Made by a program: the position numbers and the translations under genes
Notes under the pieces: generated by a model
Seen by the model: the letters and a program-made list of their open reading frames with translations, nothing else
The model's database searches: none
What the model was told of the DNA's origin: nothing
Part shown: piece after piece, positions 24,716 through 31,561 of the stretch
Layout of the letters: each line of letters opens with the position of its first letter
Position numbering within the stretch: position 1 is the stretch's first letter
Virus record (IMG/VR): IMGVR_UViG_3300005647_000002
Coordinates: 1-47,376 of that record
From: a virus
DNA: 47,376 nt
Strand: one strand, 5' to 3'

Positions 24716-25433
24716 ATGTTACGTTATCCTTTTTATTTTGATTCTGCTCCACCCAAGCCTTAATCAGTCCTAGATTTCTTTGCATTTCTGTAGGCTTAGT
24801 AGATTTACCTTTTGAATATTTATCCGCGAGCATTTTGGGCAGAACAATTTCTACGATGGGCTTTAGTTTTTCTATGCCAAACTTCTGGATCATTTCCTCT
24901 GATGCTTTGCGTTCTGTCTTGTTCCTGAAAAGAGTTTCGTATGATGGGTTTACTTCTTCAAAAAAAGTAATGAACTCATTGATCTGATTCTTTGCAAAAG
25001 TTTCTTTTGCTATACTCTCTGTGTCATCTATGTGTACTCTATGTATAGACGAACTGACCTTTCGTCCTATGCCATGGGACTTTTCGTCCTGTGGCATAGG
25101 ACATTTCGTCCTATGCTCCTGATAGTAACTATCGACACATTCTTCATTAATAATGTAATATGTATCATGGTTTTTTCTATCATATTCATATGATATTACA
25201 CCAATGTTTTTCAGTTTTGGCTTGATTCTTTTTTGCTGCCTATATGACAAGCTAGTTTCTGATTCTATCTCACTAGCAGATTTTTTTATACCTTTTTCAG
25301 GGTTGCCTTCTTTACCTTTCCAGTAAAGCATTTGTCCTATGAACACAGATTCCTCTAGCCCAAATACCCTAGCCAATGATGGATAGAATTGTACTGGTCT
25401 ACCTACCTCTTTTATAGCTTCTGTTATCTTCAT
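24708..25433 (-). CDS. Replication initiator-like protein (helix-turn-helix)
   Basis: The 241-residue protein has an N-terminal winged-helix region (residues ~10-100, with FYPSLARVFGLEESVFIGQMLYW and SEIESETSLSYRQQKRIKPKL), the arrangement of phage replication-initiation proteins. A short linker follows, whose DNA carries iteron-like repeats, and a helical C-terminal domain similar to DnaD/loader-type tails. An AGGAG site precedes ATG 25433 by 5 bases. It probably binds its own origin and recruits host helicase. The assignment is by domain pattern and the repeats. Confidence 0.7.
   Translation of the reverse strand: MKITEAIKEVGRPVQFYPSLARVFGLEESVFIGQMLYWKGKEGNPEKGIKKSASEIESETSLSYRQQKRIKPKLKNIGVISYEYDRKNHDTYYIINEECVDSYYQEHRTKCPMPQDEKSHGIGRKVSSSIHRVHIDDTESIAKETFAKNQINEFITFFEEVNPSYETLFRNKTERKASEEMIQKFGIEKLKPIVEIVLPKMLADKYSKGKSTKPTEMQRNLGLIKAWVEQNQNKKDNVTFG
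25059..25120. repeat. Three 22-bp iteron-like repeats, candidate replication origin
   Basis: Units at 25059-25080, 25081-25102 and 25103-25120 (last one partial) share TTTCGTCCTATGCC, with one or two changes. The first two end in GGAC and are imperfect palindromes (GTCC-ATG-CAT-GGAC). A spacing of 22 bp is two helical turns. They lie inside the initiator gene, as origins do in lambda- and staphylococcal-type phages, and are next to an AT-rich stretch (about 25145-25205). Confidence 0.6.
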
Positions 25434-25434
25434 A

Positions 25435-25536
25435 TCATCTCCTAGAAATATTTATTTTGTTGTGTAATTCTTTGTGTACATGCCTTATTTCAAGGTGTAC
25501 AAATACCAAAATAATTATTATTACTACGTCCAACAT
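25435..25536 (-). CDS. Membrane microprotein (33 aa)
   Basis: ATG 25536 to TGA 25437-25435 encodes MLDVVIIIILVFVHLEIRHV and a basic tail, i.e. one membrane helix of 33 residues in all. It ends one base before the replication gene start, and its last codons contain that gene's Shine-Dalgarno site, which suggests coupling. Function unknown. Confidence 0.45.
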   Translation of the reverse strand: MLDVVIIIILVFVHLEIRHVHKELHNKINISRR

Positions 25537-25550
25537 TTTATTTTTTTAGC

Positions 25551-25743
25551 AAATTAAAACCACTCAACAGATGGCGTACTTGGCATAAATTGGTAGTGGA
25601 GTCAAGTGTCTCCTAGCCTATTTACGCCAATCTGATGAGTGGCTACTTGATATATTACATCTACCAAAATGTATTTGTTGAATGTTTGGCACAAGGGGAT
25701 CTCTGCATAGCAGATTTAGCACTCACGAAGAGTACGTCCTTGT
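25551..25743 (-). ncRNA. Candidate ~190-nt structured non-coding RNA
   Basis: The minus-strand transcript would fold into two parts. The first (25746-25688) is a three-way junction: a 9-bp outer stem (GGTACAAGG/CCTTGTGCC) with hairpins GTACTC/GAGTGC and TCTGC/GCAGA. The second (25642-25560) is a stem of 18 pairs in three blocks (CCACTCA, CAGAT and GGCGTA with their complements, one mismatch and one bulge), enclosing an inner GGAG/CTCC hairpin, and is followed by TTTTAATTT. Two pairs are G-U only on the minus strand, supporting that strand. A good promoter lies just upstream. I know no matching RNA family. Confidence 0.6.
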
Positions 25744-25749
25744 ACCAAC

Positions 25750-25779
25750 ATTATAGCATGGGTTATTTATTTTGGTCAA
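25750..25779 (-). promoter_or_regulatory. Sigma-70 promoter of the structured RNA
   Basis: On the minus strand TTGACC (25779-25774) is followed after 18 bases by TATAAT (25755-25750), with TGC before it as an extended -10. Predicted start about 25743. The -35 begins just after the stop of the surface-repeat gene. Confidence 0.7.
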
Positions 25780-25782
25780 GTC

Positions 25783-26895
25783 CTAGTAAGGCAACTGAGC
25801 AGGAACTACTGCAATATCTGTTTTGTAGTTGTATTTTATGCAACCATCTTCAATCATAAATGAGCCGCTAATTTCTAGCCATTTCTCCCATCTTGTTTCT
25901 GTAGGGAATCCTAGAAAGTTATCAAAGTATTCTGTATCAGATGTTCTTACGCTGTAGTGTCCGTTCTCTGTAGGCAGTTCTTGTCCGATATTGTAGTCAG
26001 TCCATCCGTTATGGTGTCCTACATACTGCCACTCCACGTTATCAGTGCTAAATCCTGTAGACCTTTGAATAAACTCACCTGTGTCCATGTAGCCATCATC
26101 GTTTCTATCCTCGTAGTAGTTAAACATTGGCACAGTGTCACATTCTTCTACCGCTTCGACTTCAACGTATTCTACAACTGTCTCTGTTACTGTCTCGTAG
26201 ATTGTTTCGTAGACTACTTCTGTGATGGTTTCCACTGGCAATTGTTCAGTAGTTGTATTATTATCTTGTTGTTCTTCGATTGAACTTTCTTGTTCTCCTC
26301 TTGTTGTTCCTGTATCAGTAACCGAGTCTCTTTGTGTCTCATCTCTATTTGAAACAGTGCTATCCGAATCAATAAAATCGTTGCCAACAAGCTCATCAGC
26401 CACATACCATGCAATTCCTTCATACCCCCAATTTTTATCGTTGTTTATAATTAAGTCTTTCTCACTTTCGCTCACAGTGTAGAAATGGTGCTTGTAAACA
26501 GGACTCCAGAAGCGATATACAGGGTCACCCTGCTCTCTGACGTAAAAAGCAATACCTTCGTATGTCCAGTTGTCATCATCGCCTAATCCTGCGCTTTCTG
26601 ATTCGCTGATTGTGTAGAAATGTCCTTTAAAATTCTCTGACCAGTGACGGAATACAGGCTTGTAATCTCCATCGTGTGATACATCATATGCTACACCCTC
26701 GTACTCCCAGTTATCGTCATTGTTGATGAGGTTGTCTTTTTCGTTCTCGCTTACTGTGTAAAAGTGTCCTTTAAATTGTGGGCTGTAAAACCTGTGGAGT
26801 TCTTTTGCGCTTGCACCTTTTGCTAGTGCAAAGAAGATGATTACCCATGTTATTGCTATGATTGATAGGATTGTGTAAAACTCTTTTTTTGTCAT
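25783..26895 (-). CDS. Exported protein with three DUF5648-like repeats
   Basis: The 370-residue protein has an N-terminal membrane segment or signal (about 8-28) and three ~40-residue repeats (34-73, 81-120, 126-166). Each reads like R/H-F/W-x-(S)P-x-x-K-(G/H)HFYT(V/I)SE-x-E followed by W-x-YEGxA, the DUF5648 pattern known from surface proteins of Patescibacteria and other bacteria. A Thr/Glu/Val-rich stalk (170-240) and a C-terminal domain with NYYEDRNDDGYMDTGEF, like a calcium-binding loop, follow. Probably displayed on the infected cell, or a virion surface protein; unusual in an early block. Confidence 0.8.
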   Translation of the reverse strand: MTKKEFYTILSIIAITWVIIFFALAKGASAKELHRFYSPQFKGHFYTVSENEKDNLINNDDNWEYEGVAYDVSHDGDYKPVFRHWSENFKGHFYTISESESAGLGDDDNWTYEGIAFYVREQGDPVYRFWSPVYKHHFYTVSESEKDLIINNDKNWGYEGIAWYVADELVGNDFIDSDSTVSNRDETQRDSVTDTGTTRGEQESSIEEQQDNNTTTEQLPVETITEVVYETIYETVTETVVEYVEVEAVEECDTVPMFNYYEDRNDDGYMDTGEFIQRSTGFSTDNVEWQYVGHHNGWTDYNIGQELPTENGHYSVRTSDTEYFDNFLGFPTETRWEKWLEISGSFMIEDGCIKYNYKTDIAVVPAQLPY

Positions 26896-26897
26896 AT

Positions 26898-27191
26898 CTA
26901 TTTTATTAGTTCATACAATTTACTTAGTGTCTCTTCTGACTGATCTTGTATTGGGAGGGTGAGGTCTATTACGAACGAATTGCCATCACCAACATTGTAA
27001 TGATGAACATGCAATTTCGATTCCAAATTTGAACAAAGTGATTTACCTGATTTACTGAGCATCAAAAGAATATCCTGTAGTGATATATCTGCTAATTGAT
27101 AACTATCTAAACACTTCTCCTGCTCTGCTCTGAGTGGAAAAATTTCATTCCTCTTCTCCCTTAGATTGTCTAGTGTTTCTTGTTTTTTCAT
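26898..27191 (-). CDS. Unknown protein
   Basis: This 97-residue protein is helical in its first 50 residues (ETLDNLREKRNEIFPLRAEQEKCLDSYQ) and has a beta-type end. Two bases from the next gene. No family recognised. Confidence 0.68.
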   Translation of the reverse strand: MKKQETLDNLREKRNEIFPLRAEQEKCLDSYQLADISLQDILLMLSKSGKSLCSNLESKLHVHHYNVGDGNSFVIDLTLPIQDQSEETLSKLYELIK

Positions 27192-27192
27192 A

Positions 27193-27420
27193 TTATTTCT
27201 TTATTCTTTTAAAACAAGTCTCACAATGATAGTACTTTACGTCTGATTTATGGATTAAATAGCTCTTTACGCCCTTTGGGAGATACTTGTGGCAGTGATT
27301 GCAGTGGGCTATTTCTGTTTGCGTGGCTACTGTCTCAGACTTGATATCCTTATTTATAATCAATCCACAGTTTGCACACATGTTTCCCATTTTCTTTTGA
27401 TTCTTTCTACATCTACACAT
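27193..27420 (-). CDS. Zinc-ribbon protein
   Basis: A 75-residue protein from ATG 27420, whose A-rich leader fits the local style; an upstream ATG at 27444 would add eight residues. It has MCANCG and HCNHCHKY pairs and YHCETCFK at the end, i.e. three CxxC motifs forming one or two zinc ribbons. Function unknown. Confidence 0.7.
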   Translation of the reverse strand: MCRCRKNQKKMGNMCANCGLIINKDIKSETVATQTEIAHCNHCHKYLPKGVKSYLIHKSDVKYYHCETCFKRIKK

Positions 27421-27448
27421 ATTTTTTTGTACACATTCGCACATTCCA

Positions 27449-27474
27449 GAAAAACAAAGGTGTAACCAAACACC
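27449..27474 (-). terminator. Rho-independent terminator
   Basis: On the minus strand GGTGT-TTGGTT-ACACC is followed by TTTGTTTTT. It lies between the 66-residue gene and the zinc-ribbon gene and could partly end the upstream transcript. The stem is only 5 bp, so efficiency may be moderate. Confidence 0.5.
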
Positions 27475-27512
27475 GAAAACTGAAATGTGCGGAGGTATAG
27501 TGGATTTATTAT

Positions 27513-27713
27513 TTAAGATACCTTACCATAACTTGATTCGATAGCATTTTTCTGCTTCTTTACTCTAATTTTTGCTTTTTTAAGCATCTTCATGAAGTAC
27601 ATTTTTTGAGCAGATTTTGTATTTTTAGACATGAAATCATAATGCCTTACGTCTCCTTCAAATGTTATTAAGTCATTATTCATAGCTTGAAAATGCTGGC
27701 TGTCTTTTTTCAT
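27513..27713 (-). CDS. Small basic protein
   Basis: This 66-residue basic protein (many Lys) has a probable C-terminal helix pair. It lies in the recombination gene cluster. No motif recognised. Confidence 0.65.
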   Translation of the reverse strand: MKKDSQHFQAMNNDLITFEGDVRHYDFMSKNTKSAQKMYFMKMLKKAKIRVKKQKNAIESSYGKVS

Positions 27714-27719
27714 ACGTTT

Positions 27720-28124
27720 TTAATTATCTAAGTCTTGCCTATTAGGGAATTGTACCACTGGTATATTATTGTTTCCTAGACCAGTTGATATGCTTTTGTG
27801 TACCTTTGATACCTCGTCTGTGTCGAGTCCTGTAGTACTTTCTTTCTGGAGGGTTGCTATTTGTACTTTGCGCCAGACTACTTCTTTAACGCTGTCAGAA
27901 CTCCATGATAAACCTAAAGCGTTTTTTAATACTGTCATCATGTCGTAACCTGATTCGTTCCATGCTTTAGCCTGTAGACCGCACCAGAGATGGATTGATC
28001 TGTTTTGAGCATCTGTTCTGGACTTGGCTACTTTTTTTATCTTGTAGACCTTTCCATGCAGATTGAGCATAGTTTCAACGTCTGTGGGATCTTCTGTTGT
28101 CTCGTATTCTATTTTGTATCTCAT
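27720..28124 (-). CDS. NinB-like recombination-region protein
   Basis: The 134-residue protein has KSRTDAQNRSIHLWCGLQA near residues 34-52, followed by MTVLKNALGLSWSSDSVKEVVWRKVQIATL and KEST-x-LDTDEV. This resembles the widespread phage protein type with 'RTxxQNxxLHxW...W/KE.WRxxQ' related to lambda NinB, found next to recombination genes. Likely DNA-binding in recombination; exact activity unknown. Assignment from pattern memory. Confidence 0.65.
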   Translation of the reverse strand: MRYKIEYETTEDPTDVETMLNLHGKVYKIKKVAKSRTDAQNRSIHLWCGLQAKAWNESGYDMMTVLKNALGLSWSSDSVKEVVWRKVQIATLQKESTTGLDTDEVSKVHKSISTGLGNNNIPVVQFPNRQDLDN

Positions 28125-28125
28125 T

Positions 28126-28335
28126 TCATTTCTTTTTTTTAATAAGAAAATCCTTATTTAGAGCGTAGACACTATTATCCTCGTAAATTTTATCATAATT
28201 GCCTTCAAAGATTTTTCCGTCTTTACTTAGCCACTGTCCGTACATTCCATCCATTCTTAAGAATCTAGCAAATTCTTTTTTAGATATCATGACATTTGTG
28301 CGGTTTGGGATATCCCACTGACTCAATTCTTTCAT
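28126..28335 (-). CDS. Unknown small protein
   Basis: This 69-residue protein reads as a compact alpha/beta unit (MISKKEFARFLRMDGMYGQWLSKDGKIFEGNYD). A run of eight C on the coding strand (28356-28349) lies 14 bases before its start codon. No function assigned. Confidence 0.65.
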   Translation of the reverse strand: MKELSQWDIPNRTNVMISKKEFARFLRMDGMYGQWLSKDGKIFEGNYDKIYEDNSVYALNKDFLIKKKK

Positions 28336-28348
28336 ACTCTTAATTTTA

Positions 28349-28410
28349 GGGGGGGGTTACATGCCACTGGATATTCACCTAAACAACATGATGAAACATT
28401 ATTGGTGAAT
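28349..28410 (-). other. 118-bp gap with G8 homopolymer and hairpin
   Basis: In the gap 28336-28453 there is an eight-base G run (28349-28356) and a 7-bp inverted repeat (attcacc 28373-28379, ggtgaat 28404-28410) with a 24-base loop. A frame with several cysteines crosses the gap but has no normal start codon. The G run could vary in length and change expression of the next gene. Confidence 0.35.
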
Positions 28411-28453
28411 AAGATACGCCTTGATTCATCGCATCTCGCATGGGGGATTACGC

Positions 28454-29143
28454 CTAGAAACTTGATTTTAATATAATAGGGCGAACTCTATTTACATCGC
28501 TTTCAAACATTTTTAGACCCTCTCTTTCTCTGATTAGTAGATTTTGCAATTCTTCGTCATCTCTCGTTATCTCTACAATATTCAACTGCCATTCTTCTGA
28601 AATAAACCTAGAGTCCCAAAAAAGAAAGTATAGTAATTCCTGTTTCTCGTTTACCAGAAATGAGTGTACAACCTGCCAGACATGTTCACTTGGTATTCCC
28701 ATGATGTTCCTTTGACCTTTTGGCAAAGAATCAGATATATCTGAGAAGTTATTTTTTATCATATTCATGACATGATTCTTGGAGTCGAGACTTTTAATCT
28801 CAACGCCTTCTGAGTAGTCATCATTGGTAAGTCCATCTGGCGAATAAGTCCATATCGGATTTTCGTCTGAGATACACATTGAAACAGTCTCTACATTCTT
28901 CCCTGTACGCTCTGTAAATGCCTCTAATGCGTATTTCTCCTCAGTATTGCCTCTATCCATCTCCTCGGTAGTTTTGAACGTCTTAGAGCGTCCTGTACCT
29001 TCCTCAGCGATAAATTCAGCTACTTGATTCCAATATGATGTCTTAGTACCCATGATATTCTTCACCTTAGTACCTGTGATTTTACCCATTCTGCTCTGTA
29101 GCCATTCTTCAGACCCTTGTTCCATGCTTTTTATAACCTGCAT
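28454..29143 (-). CDS. YqaJ/lambda-type alkaline exonuclease
   Basis: This 229-residue nuclease has the family motifs in order: GSEEWLQSRMGKITGT near 10-24, RGNTEE at 64-69, SPDGL at 101-105 (D103) and GVEIKS at 113-118 (E115, K117), the metal-binding residues of the YqaJ/lambda exonuclease fold. It degrades one strand of double-stranded DNA to give 3' overhangs for annealing. The neighbouring 174-residue gene is its usual companion. It supports genome recombination and concatemer formation. Confidence 0.93.
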   Translation of the reverse strand: MQVIKSMEQGSEEWLQSRMGKITGTKVKNIMGTKTSYWNQVAEFIAEEGTGRSKTFKTTEEMDRGNTEEKYALEAFTERTGKNVETVSMCISDENPIWTYSPDGLTNDDYSEGVEIKSLDSKNHVMNMIKNNFSDISDSLPKGQRNIMGIPSEHVWQVVHSFLVNEKQELLYFLFWDSRFISEEWQLNIVEITRDDEELQNLLIREREGLKMFESDVNRVRPIILKSSF

Positions 29144-29144
29144 A

Positions 29145-29669
29145 CTATTGAAGTTTAGTTTTTAGACTTTCTTTCAGTTCGATGATTTCTTTCATGTTCT
29201 GAAACTTTTTACCTAAAGCAATCCATGTTTTCTTTAGTGATTCAAGATTATCACACTTTTTGAGTAGTACCATAGCTTGAGCCTTTGTCATAGTTTTCTT
29301 TGGTACTACATCTCGAACTCTTAGAGCGTCATGTACTTTTCCAAAAGCCTTAACCTGTGCAGTCATAAGTTGTATCTGCTTACCTTCCCATTGTCCGATC
29401 TGATTTCCGTATAGCGTTGATATAGTACTTGCATTTGTGATATTCAGTATCATCTTAGGTATATCCTCTTTGAAATACAATACGATATGGGTACTACTCT
29501 CGTTCGTTTGGTGATTCTTTACATTCTCCTCACCTGCAACCTTTTCTATTGTGACGATCATATCCTCATCTTTCTCCAAGTTGTGTCCACCGAGGTAGTC
29601 ACGATCTAAAAAGTTTTTCCAATGCCGATCTCTACCTTTCTCGATCTTAGTTATGATCTTCTTGTTCAT
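29145..29669 (-). CDS. Exonuclease-associated phage protein of unknown activity
   Basis: A 174-residue protein started at ATG 29669, 11 bases after the microprotein stop. Its pattern DYLGGHNLEKDEDM ... VLYFKEDIPKMILN ... GNQIGQWEGKQIQLMTAQVKAFGK ... ALRVRDV is one I recall as a recurring phage protein next to YqaJ exonucleases; the first 120 residues look like an OB-type beta barrel, suggesting single-strand DNA binding or annealing help. The C-terminal 55 residues are helical. Function not established. Confidence 0.8.
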   Translation of the reverse strand: MNKKIITKIEKGRDRHWKNFLDRDYLGGHNLEKDEDMIVTIEKVAGEENVKNHQTNESSTHIVLYFKEDIPKMILNITNASTISTLYGNQIGQWEGKQIQLMTAQVKAFGKVHDALRVRDVVPKKTMTKAQAMVLLKKCDNLESLKKTWIALGKKFQNMKEIIELKESLKTKLQ

Positions 29670-29680
29670 ACTTCTTTTCT

Positions 29681-29746
29681 TTAATCTTGATAATCCATCC
29701 AATAATCAGGATGTATGCCTTCTTCTGTTAGTTCTTGACCTGTCAT
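29681..29746 (-). CDS. Possible 21-residue microprotein
   Basis: ATG 29746 to TAA 29683-29681 encodes 21 residues (MTGQELTEEGIHPDYWMDYQ then D). It fits neatly between two genes (2 and 11 bases) in a genome with little spare DNA. Evidence is spacing only. Confidence 0.3.
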   Translation of the reverse strand: MTGQELTEEGIHPDYWMDYQD

Positions 29747-29748
29747 AT

Positions 29749-29943
29749 CTATGTTACTTTGTTGTTAAAATCTTCCTTTATCCATTCAATCCACCATGTC
29801 GCACCTCTATCATTTGCGCAACTCTTACTGCAATAACTTGGGATTGATGCTTGCTGCGCACAATCGGCAACTTCTCCATCAAGATGCGATCCGCACATTT
29901 CACACATATATCCTTCCATCATCATTTCGCTAACTTCACTCAT
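29749..29943 (-). CDS. Small zinc-finger protein
   Basis: This 64-residue protein has YMCEMCGSHLDGEVADC and SYCSKSCAND: a treble-clef-like CxxC...C...CxxxC arrangement, followed by an aromatic helix (WWIEWIKEDF). Function unknown. Confidence 0.7.
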   Translation of the reverse strand: MSEVSEMMMEGYMCEMCGSHLDGEVADCAQQASIPSYCSKSCANDRGATWWIEWIKEDFNNKVT

Positions 29944-29946
29944 ACT

Positions 29947-30654
29947 TTATCTTTTCAACAATTTAACAATCTTTGTCTTTTTACCAAACTTCTTAGCTTC
30001 CTCATGCGCTTCCTGTCCATAACCGAAGAATACATCAAATGTCATTCCGTTTCGCTTCTGTACCCATTCTGCTGTACGATCTTCACATACATATCGTGTA
30101 CCATCTATTTCTACTATTGAGTGCATCTTGATCCACTTAGGACATGCTATAGTACCTTCTCGTGCTACTTTGTTTGCAGCATTGAGGCAACCACCCTTTC
30201 CATCTGGATAATGGCATGAGTCAACGTCTGTGTATGCTGTGACTGCTGCTGTGTATTCTGCTACTACGTCCTTGTCATCTTTTGGTGTCTCGATTGTAAC
30301 CTCTTTCTTATCTTCTTTTTCCTCAACGATAAATGTTTGTGTCTCGATCATGTTAGGCTGATCGTCCATAAACTTTTTGAAGTCGTACCCTGCGTATACT
30401 GCAAGTCCTAGAATGAAGATTGTAGCGATTGCAAGTGCTTTCTTCATCTTCTTTTTTTGCAGGTTCTTTTTCTTTGTAATTTGTCCTTTTTGACTTGGGG
30501 TCAGTCCTTTTTGTACTTTCTTCATACGATTTCCTTTTCCTGGTACTAGTTCTACTTGTGCTTTCTTTTGCTCTTTAATGGCTTTCTTTTGTCGTGCGAT
30601 ACCTTCAAACTCTTTCTGGATATCTGCTCGCTGGTTTATTTCTTTATTAGACAT
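29947..30654 (-). CDS. Membrane-anchored 3D-domain (RlpA/MltA-like barrel) cell-wall enzyme
   Basis: This 235-residue protein has a basic N-terminus to residue 70, one membrane segment (73-90) and a charged linker. The C-terminal domain (about 137-228) has TAYTDVDSC, GTIACPKW, GTRYVCEDRT and TFDVFFGYGQEA, following the 3D/double-psi barrel pattern with its aspartates (D142 or D145, D192, D207) seen in lytic transglycosylase-type enzymes. Cysteines at 147, 156, 171 and 190 could form disulfides outside the cell. Being far from the lysis block, it may act early, e.g. in wall remodelling. Activity inferred from family. Confidence 0.78.
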   Translation of the reverse strand: MSNKEINQRADIQKEFEGIARQKKAIKEQKKAQVELVPGKGNRMKKVQKGLTPSQKGQITKKKNLQKKKMKKALAIATIFILGLAVYAGYDFKKFMDDQPNMIETQTFIVEEKEDKKEVTIETPKDDKDVVAEYTAAVTAYTDVDSCHYPDGKGGCLNAANKVAREGTIACPKWIKMHSIVEIDGTRYVCEDRTAEWVQKRNGMTFDVFFGYGQEAHEEAKKFGKKTKIVKLLKR

Positions 30655-30676
30655 ATTTTTGTTTTTGTTTTTTATT

Positions 30677-30937
30677 TTACTGTTTTTCTACTTTATCAAT
30701 TACTAGTTTTGTCTTTATAACTGCTAGTGCTATAAGTGCCTTTGCCATTTTTTGTTGATCTTCTGGTATAAGATGCTTATAATCAGACATCAACTGATCT
30801 GCTATTTCATCTAATTTTATTGTTTTCATAATTTTAACCTTTTCCGATTTACCATATTCTTTATCTCTATGCACACAAAAGATTTGTGAACGCCAACCAG
30901 AAACCGTTTCTGGATATGATTTGTGGTTTTCTCGCAT
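30677..30937 (-). CDS. Unknown small protein
   Basis: An 86-residue protein; I keep ATG 30937 because it is 4 bases after the preceding microprotein stop and has the AAAAGT leader common here. An internal ATG at 30829 gives 50 residues. The C-terminal helix pair (IADQLMSDYKHLIPEDQQKMAKALIALAVIK) resembles a small four-helix dimer. Function unknown. Confidence 0.62.
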   Translation of the reverse strand: MRENHKSYPETVSGWRSQIFCVHRDKEYGKSEKVKIMKTIKLDEIADQLMSDYKHLIPEDQQKMAKALIALAVIKTKLVIDKVEKQ

Positions 30938-30941
30938 ACTT

Positions 30942-31025
30942 TTACTTTAAAAATTCTATTGCTATGAATATCAGAGTAAAGCTCGGAAGGAGAAATACTG
31001 ATGATAGTGTTATTTTGTTAATCAT
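30942..31025 (-). CDS. Membrane microprotein (27 aa)
   Basis: ATG 31025, in an ATGA overlap with the previous stop, to TAA 30944-30942 encodes 27 residues, mostly one hydrophobic segment (SSVFLLPSFTLIFIAIEFL). The overlap and 4-base gap to the next gene support it. Function unknown. Confidence 0.48.
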   Translation of the reverse strand: MINKITLSSVFLLPSFTLIFIAIEFLK

Positions 31026-31306
31026 ACTCGGTCGTTATCGCTATCTGCCCACTCATGGTCTATTTCTACTTGGCATAGACATGAGATTGTTTCTTCTACA
31101 TGCTCTCCGTCATATCGATCGTATGTATTGGTTACTGTTCCTGTATCGCCACACTCATCACAACTGATCTCTTTTGCTTTCGCCATTCGCAGGTTATGAA
31201 ATTGTGTTGTTGCCTCTCTTAGGAACTCGTTTGTATTCACTATTGTCTTACTTGCTAGGATCATACTTTTGTTTGTAAGTGGTATATCCTCAATGATTGA
31301 GTGCAT
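31022..31306 (-). CDS. First early gene, DnaJ-type zinc-motif protein
   Basis: This 94-residue protein has a helical first half, then CDECGDTGT (CxxCxGxG, as in DnaJ zinc repeats) and CLC near the end, likely one zinc site. It is the first gene after the strongest promoter (31413-31385). A second ATG at 31264 has the more usual AAAAGT leader and would give 80 residues. Probably an early regulatory or accessory protein; function unknown. Confidence 0.68.
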   Translation of the reverse strand: MHSIIEDIPLTNKSMILASKTIVNTNEFLREATTQFHNLRMAKAKEISCDECGDTGTVTNTYDRYDGEHVEETISCLCQVEIDHEWADSDNDRV

Positions 31307-31384
31307 ATCACTAATGGTTATATTTATGTTTACGAGGCTTTGAGTCAGACACTAATATTTTGCCGCTCTCAACCTTGTAATACA

Positions 31385-31413
31385 ATAATAGCATGCCTAA
31401 TTTTTTTTGTCAA
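31385..31413 (-). promoter_or_regulatory. Canonical sigma-70 promoter for the early block
   Basis: On the minus strand TTGACA (31413-31408), 17 bases, TGC-TATTAT (-10 at 31390-31385). Predicted start about 31378, leader of about 70 bases. The -35 is overlapped by the operator-like repeat 31408-31424. It probably drives the long early transcript. Confidence 0.82.
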
Positions 31414-31424
31414 CCCCTGTGTCA
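31408..31424. promoter_or_regulatory. Operator-like repeat at the early promoter
   Basis: TGTCA-N7-TGTCA on the plus strand overlaps the -35. The same arrangement, sharing TGTCA-n-CC-nnnn-G-type spacing, recurs at 31562-31578. Candidate binding site for the 44-residue helix-turn-helix protein encoded between them. Confidence 0.45.
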
Positions 31425-31559
31425 CTACTTCCTTTTATACTTATACACAGTTTCCCTTGATATATTCATGATCTTTGCAATATCTGTAGTGTTTATATTA
31501 CTTTTAATGAGCAACTTTACTATAACGAGCCTATATTTTGATATATCTTTCTGTGTCAT
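31425..31559 (-). CDS. Minimal helix-turn-helix protein (candidate early regulator)
   Basis: Started at ATG 31559, the protein has 44 residues, of which about 8-44 (ISKYRLVIVKLLIKSNINTTDIAKIMNISRETVYKYKR) form a resolvase-type (Hin/HTH_7) DNA-binding domain without a catalytic domain. The longer frame up to 31631 crosses the promoter and is unlikely. It is bracketed by two TGTCA-N7-TGTCA sites, one near its start and one over the early promoter, so it probably represses both. A role as lysis-lysogeny repressor is less likely because no integrase is present. Confidence 0.7.
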   Translation of the reverse strand: MTQKDISKYRLVIVKLLIKSNINTTDIAKIMNISRETVYKYKRK

Positions 31560-31561
31560 TT

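Noticed and set aside
25631-25641. CTGATGAG core resembling a hammerhead ribozyme on the plus strand
   Set aside because: No matching GAAA core and stem arrangement; the bases are explained by the long stem of the minus-strand RNA.
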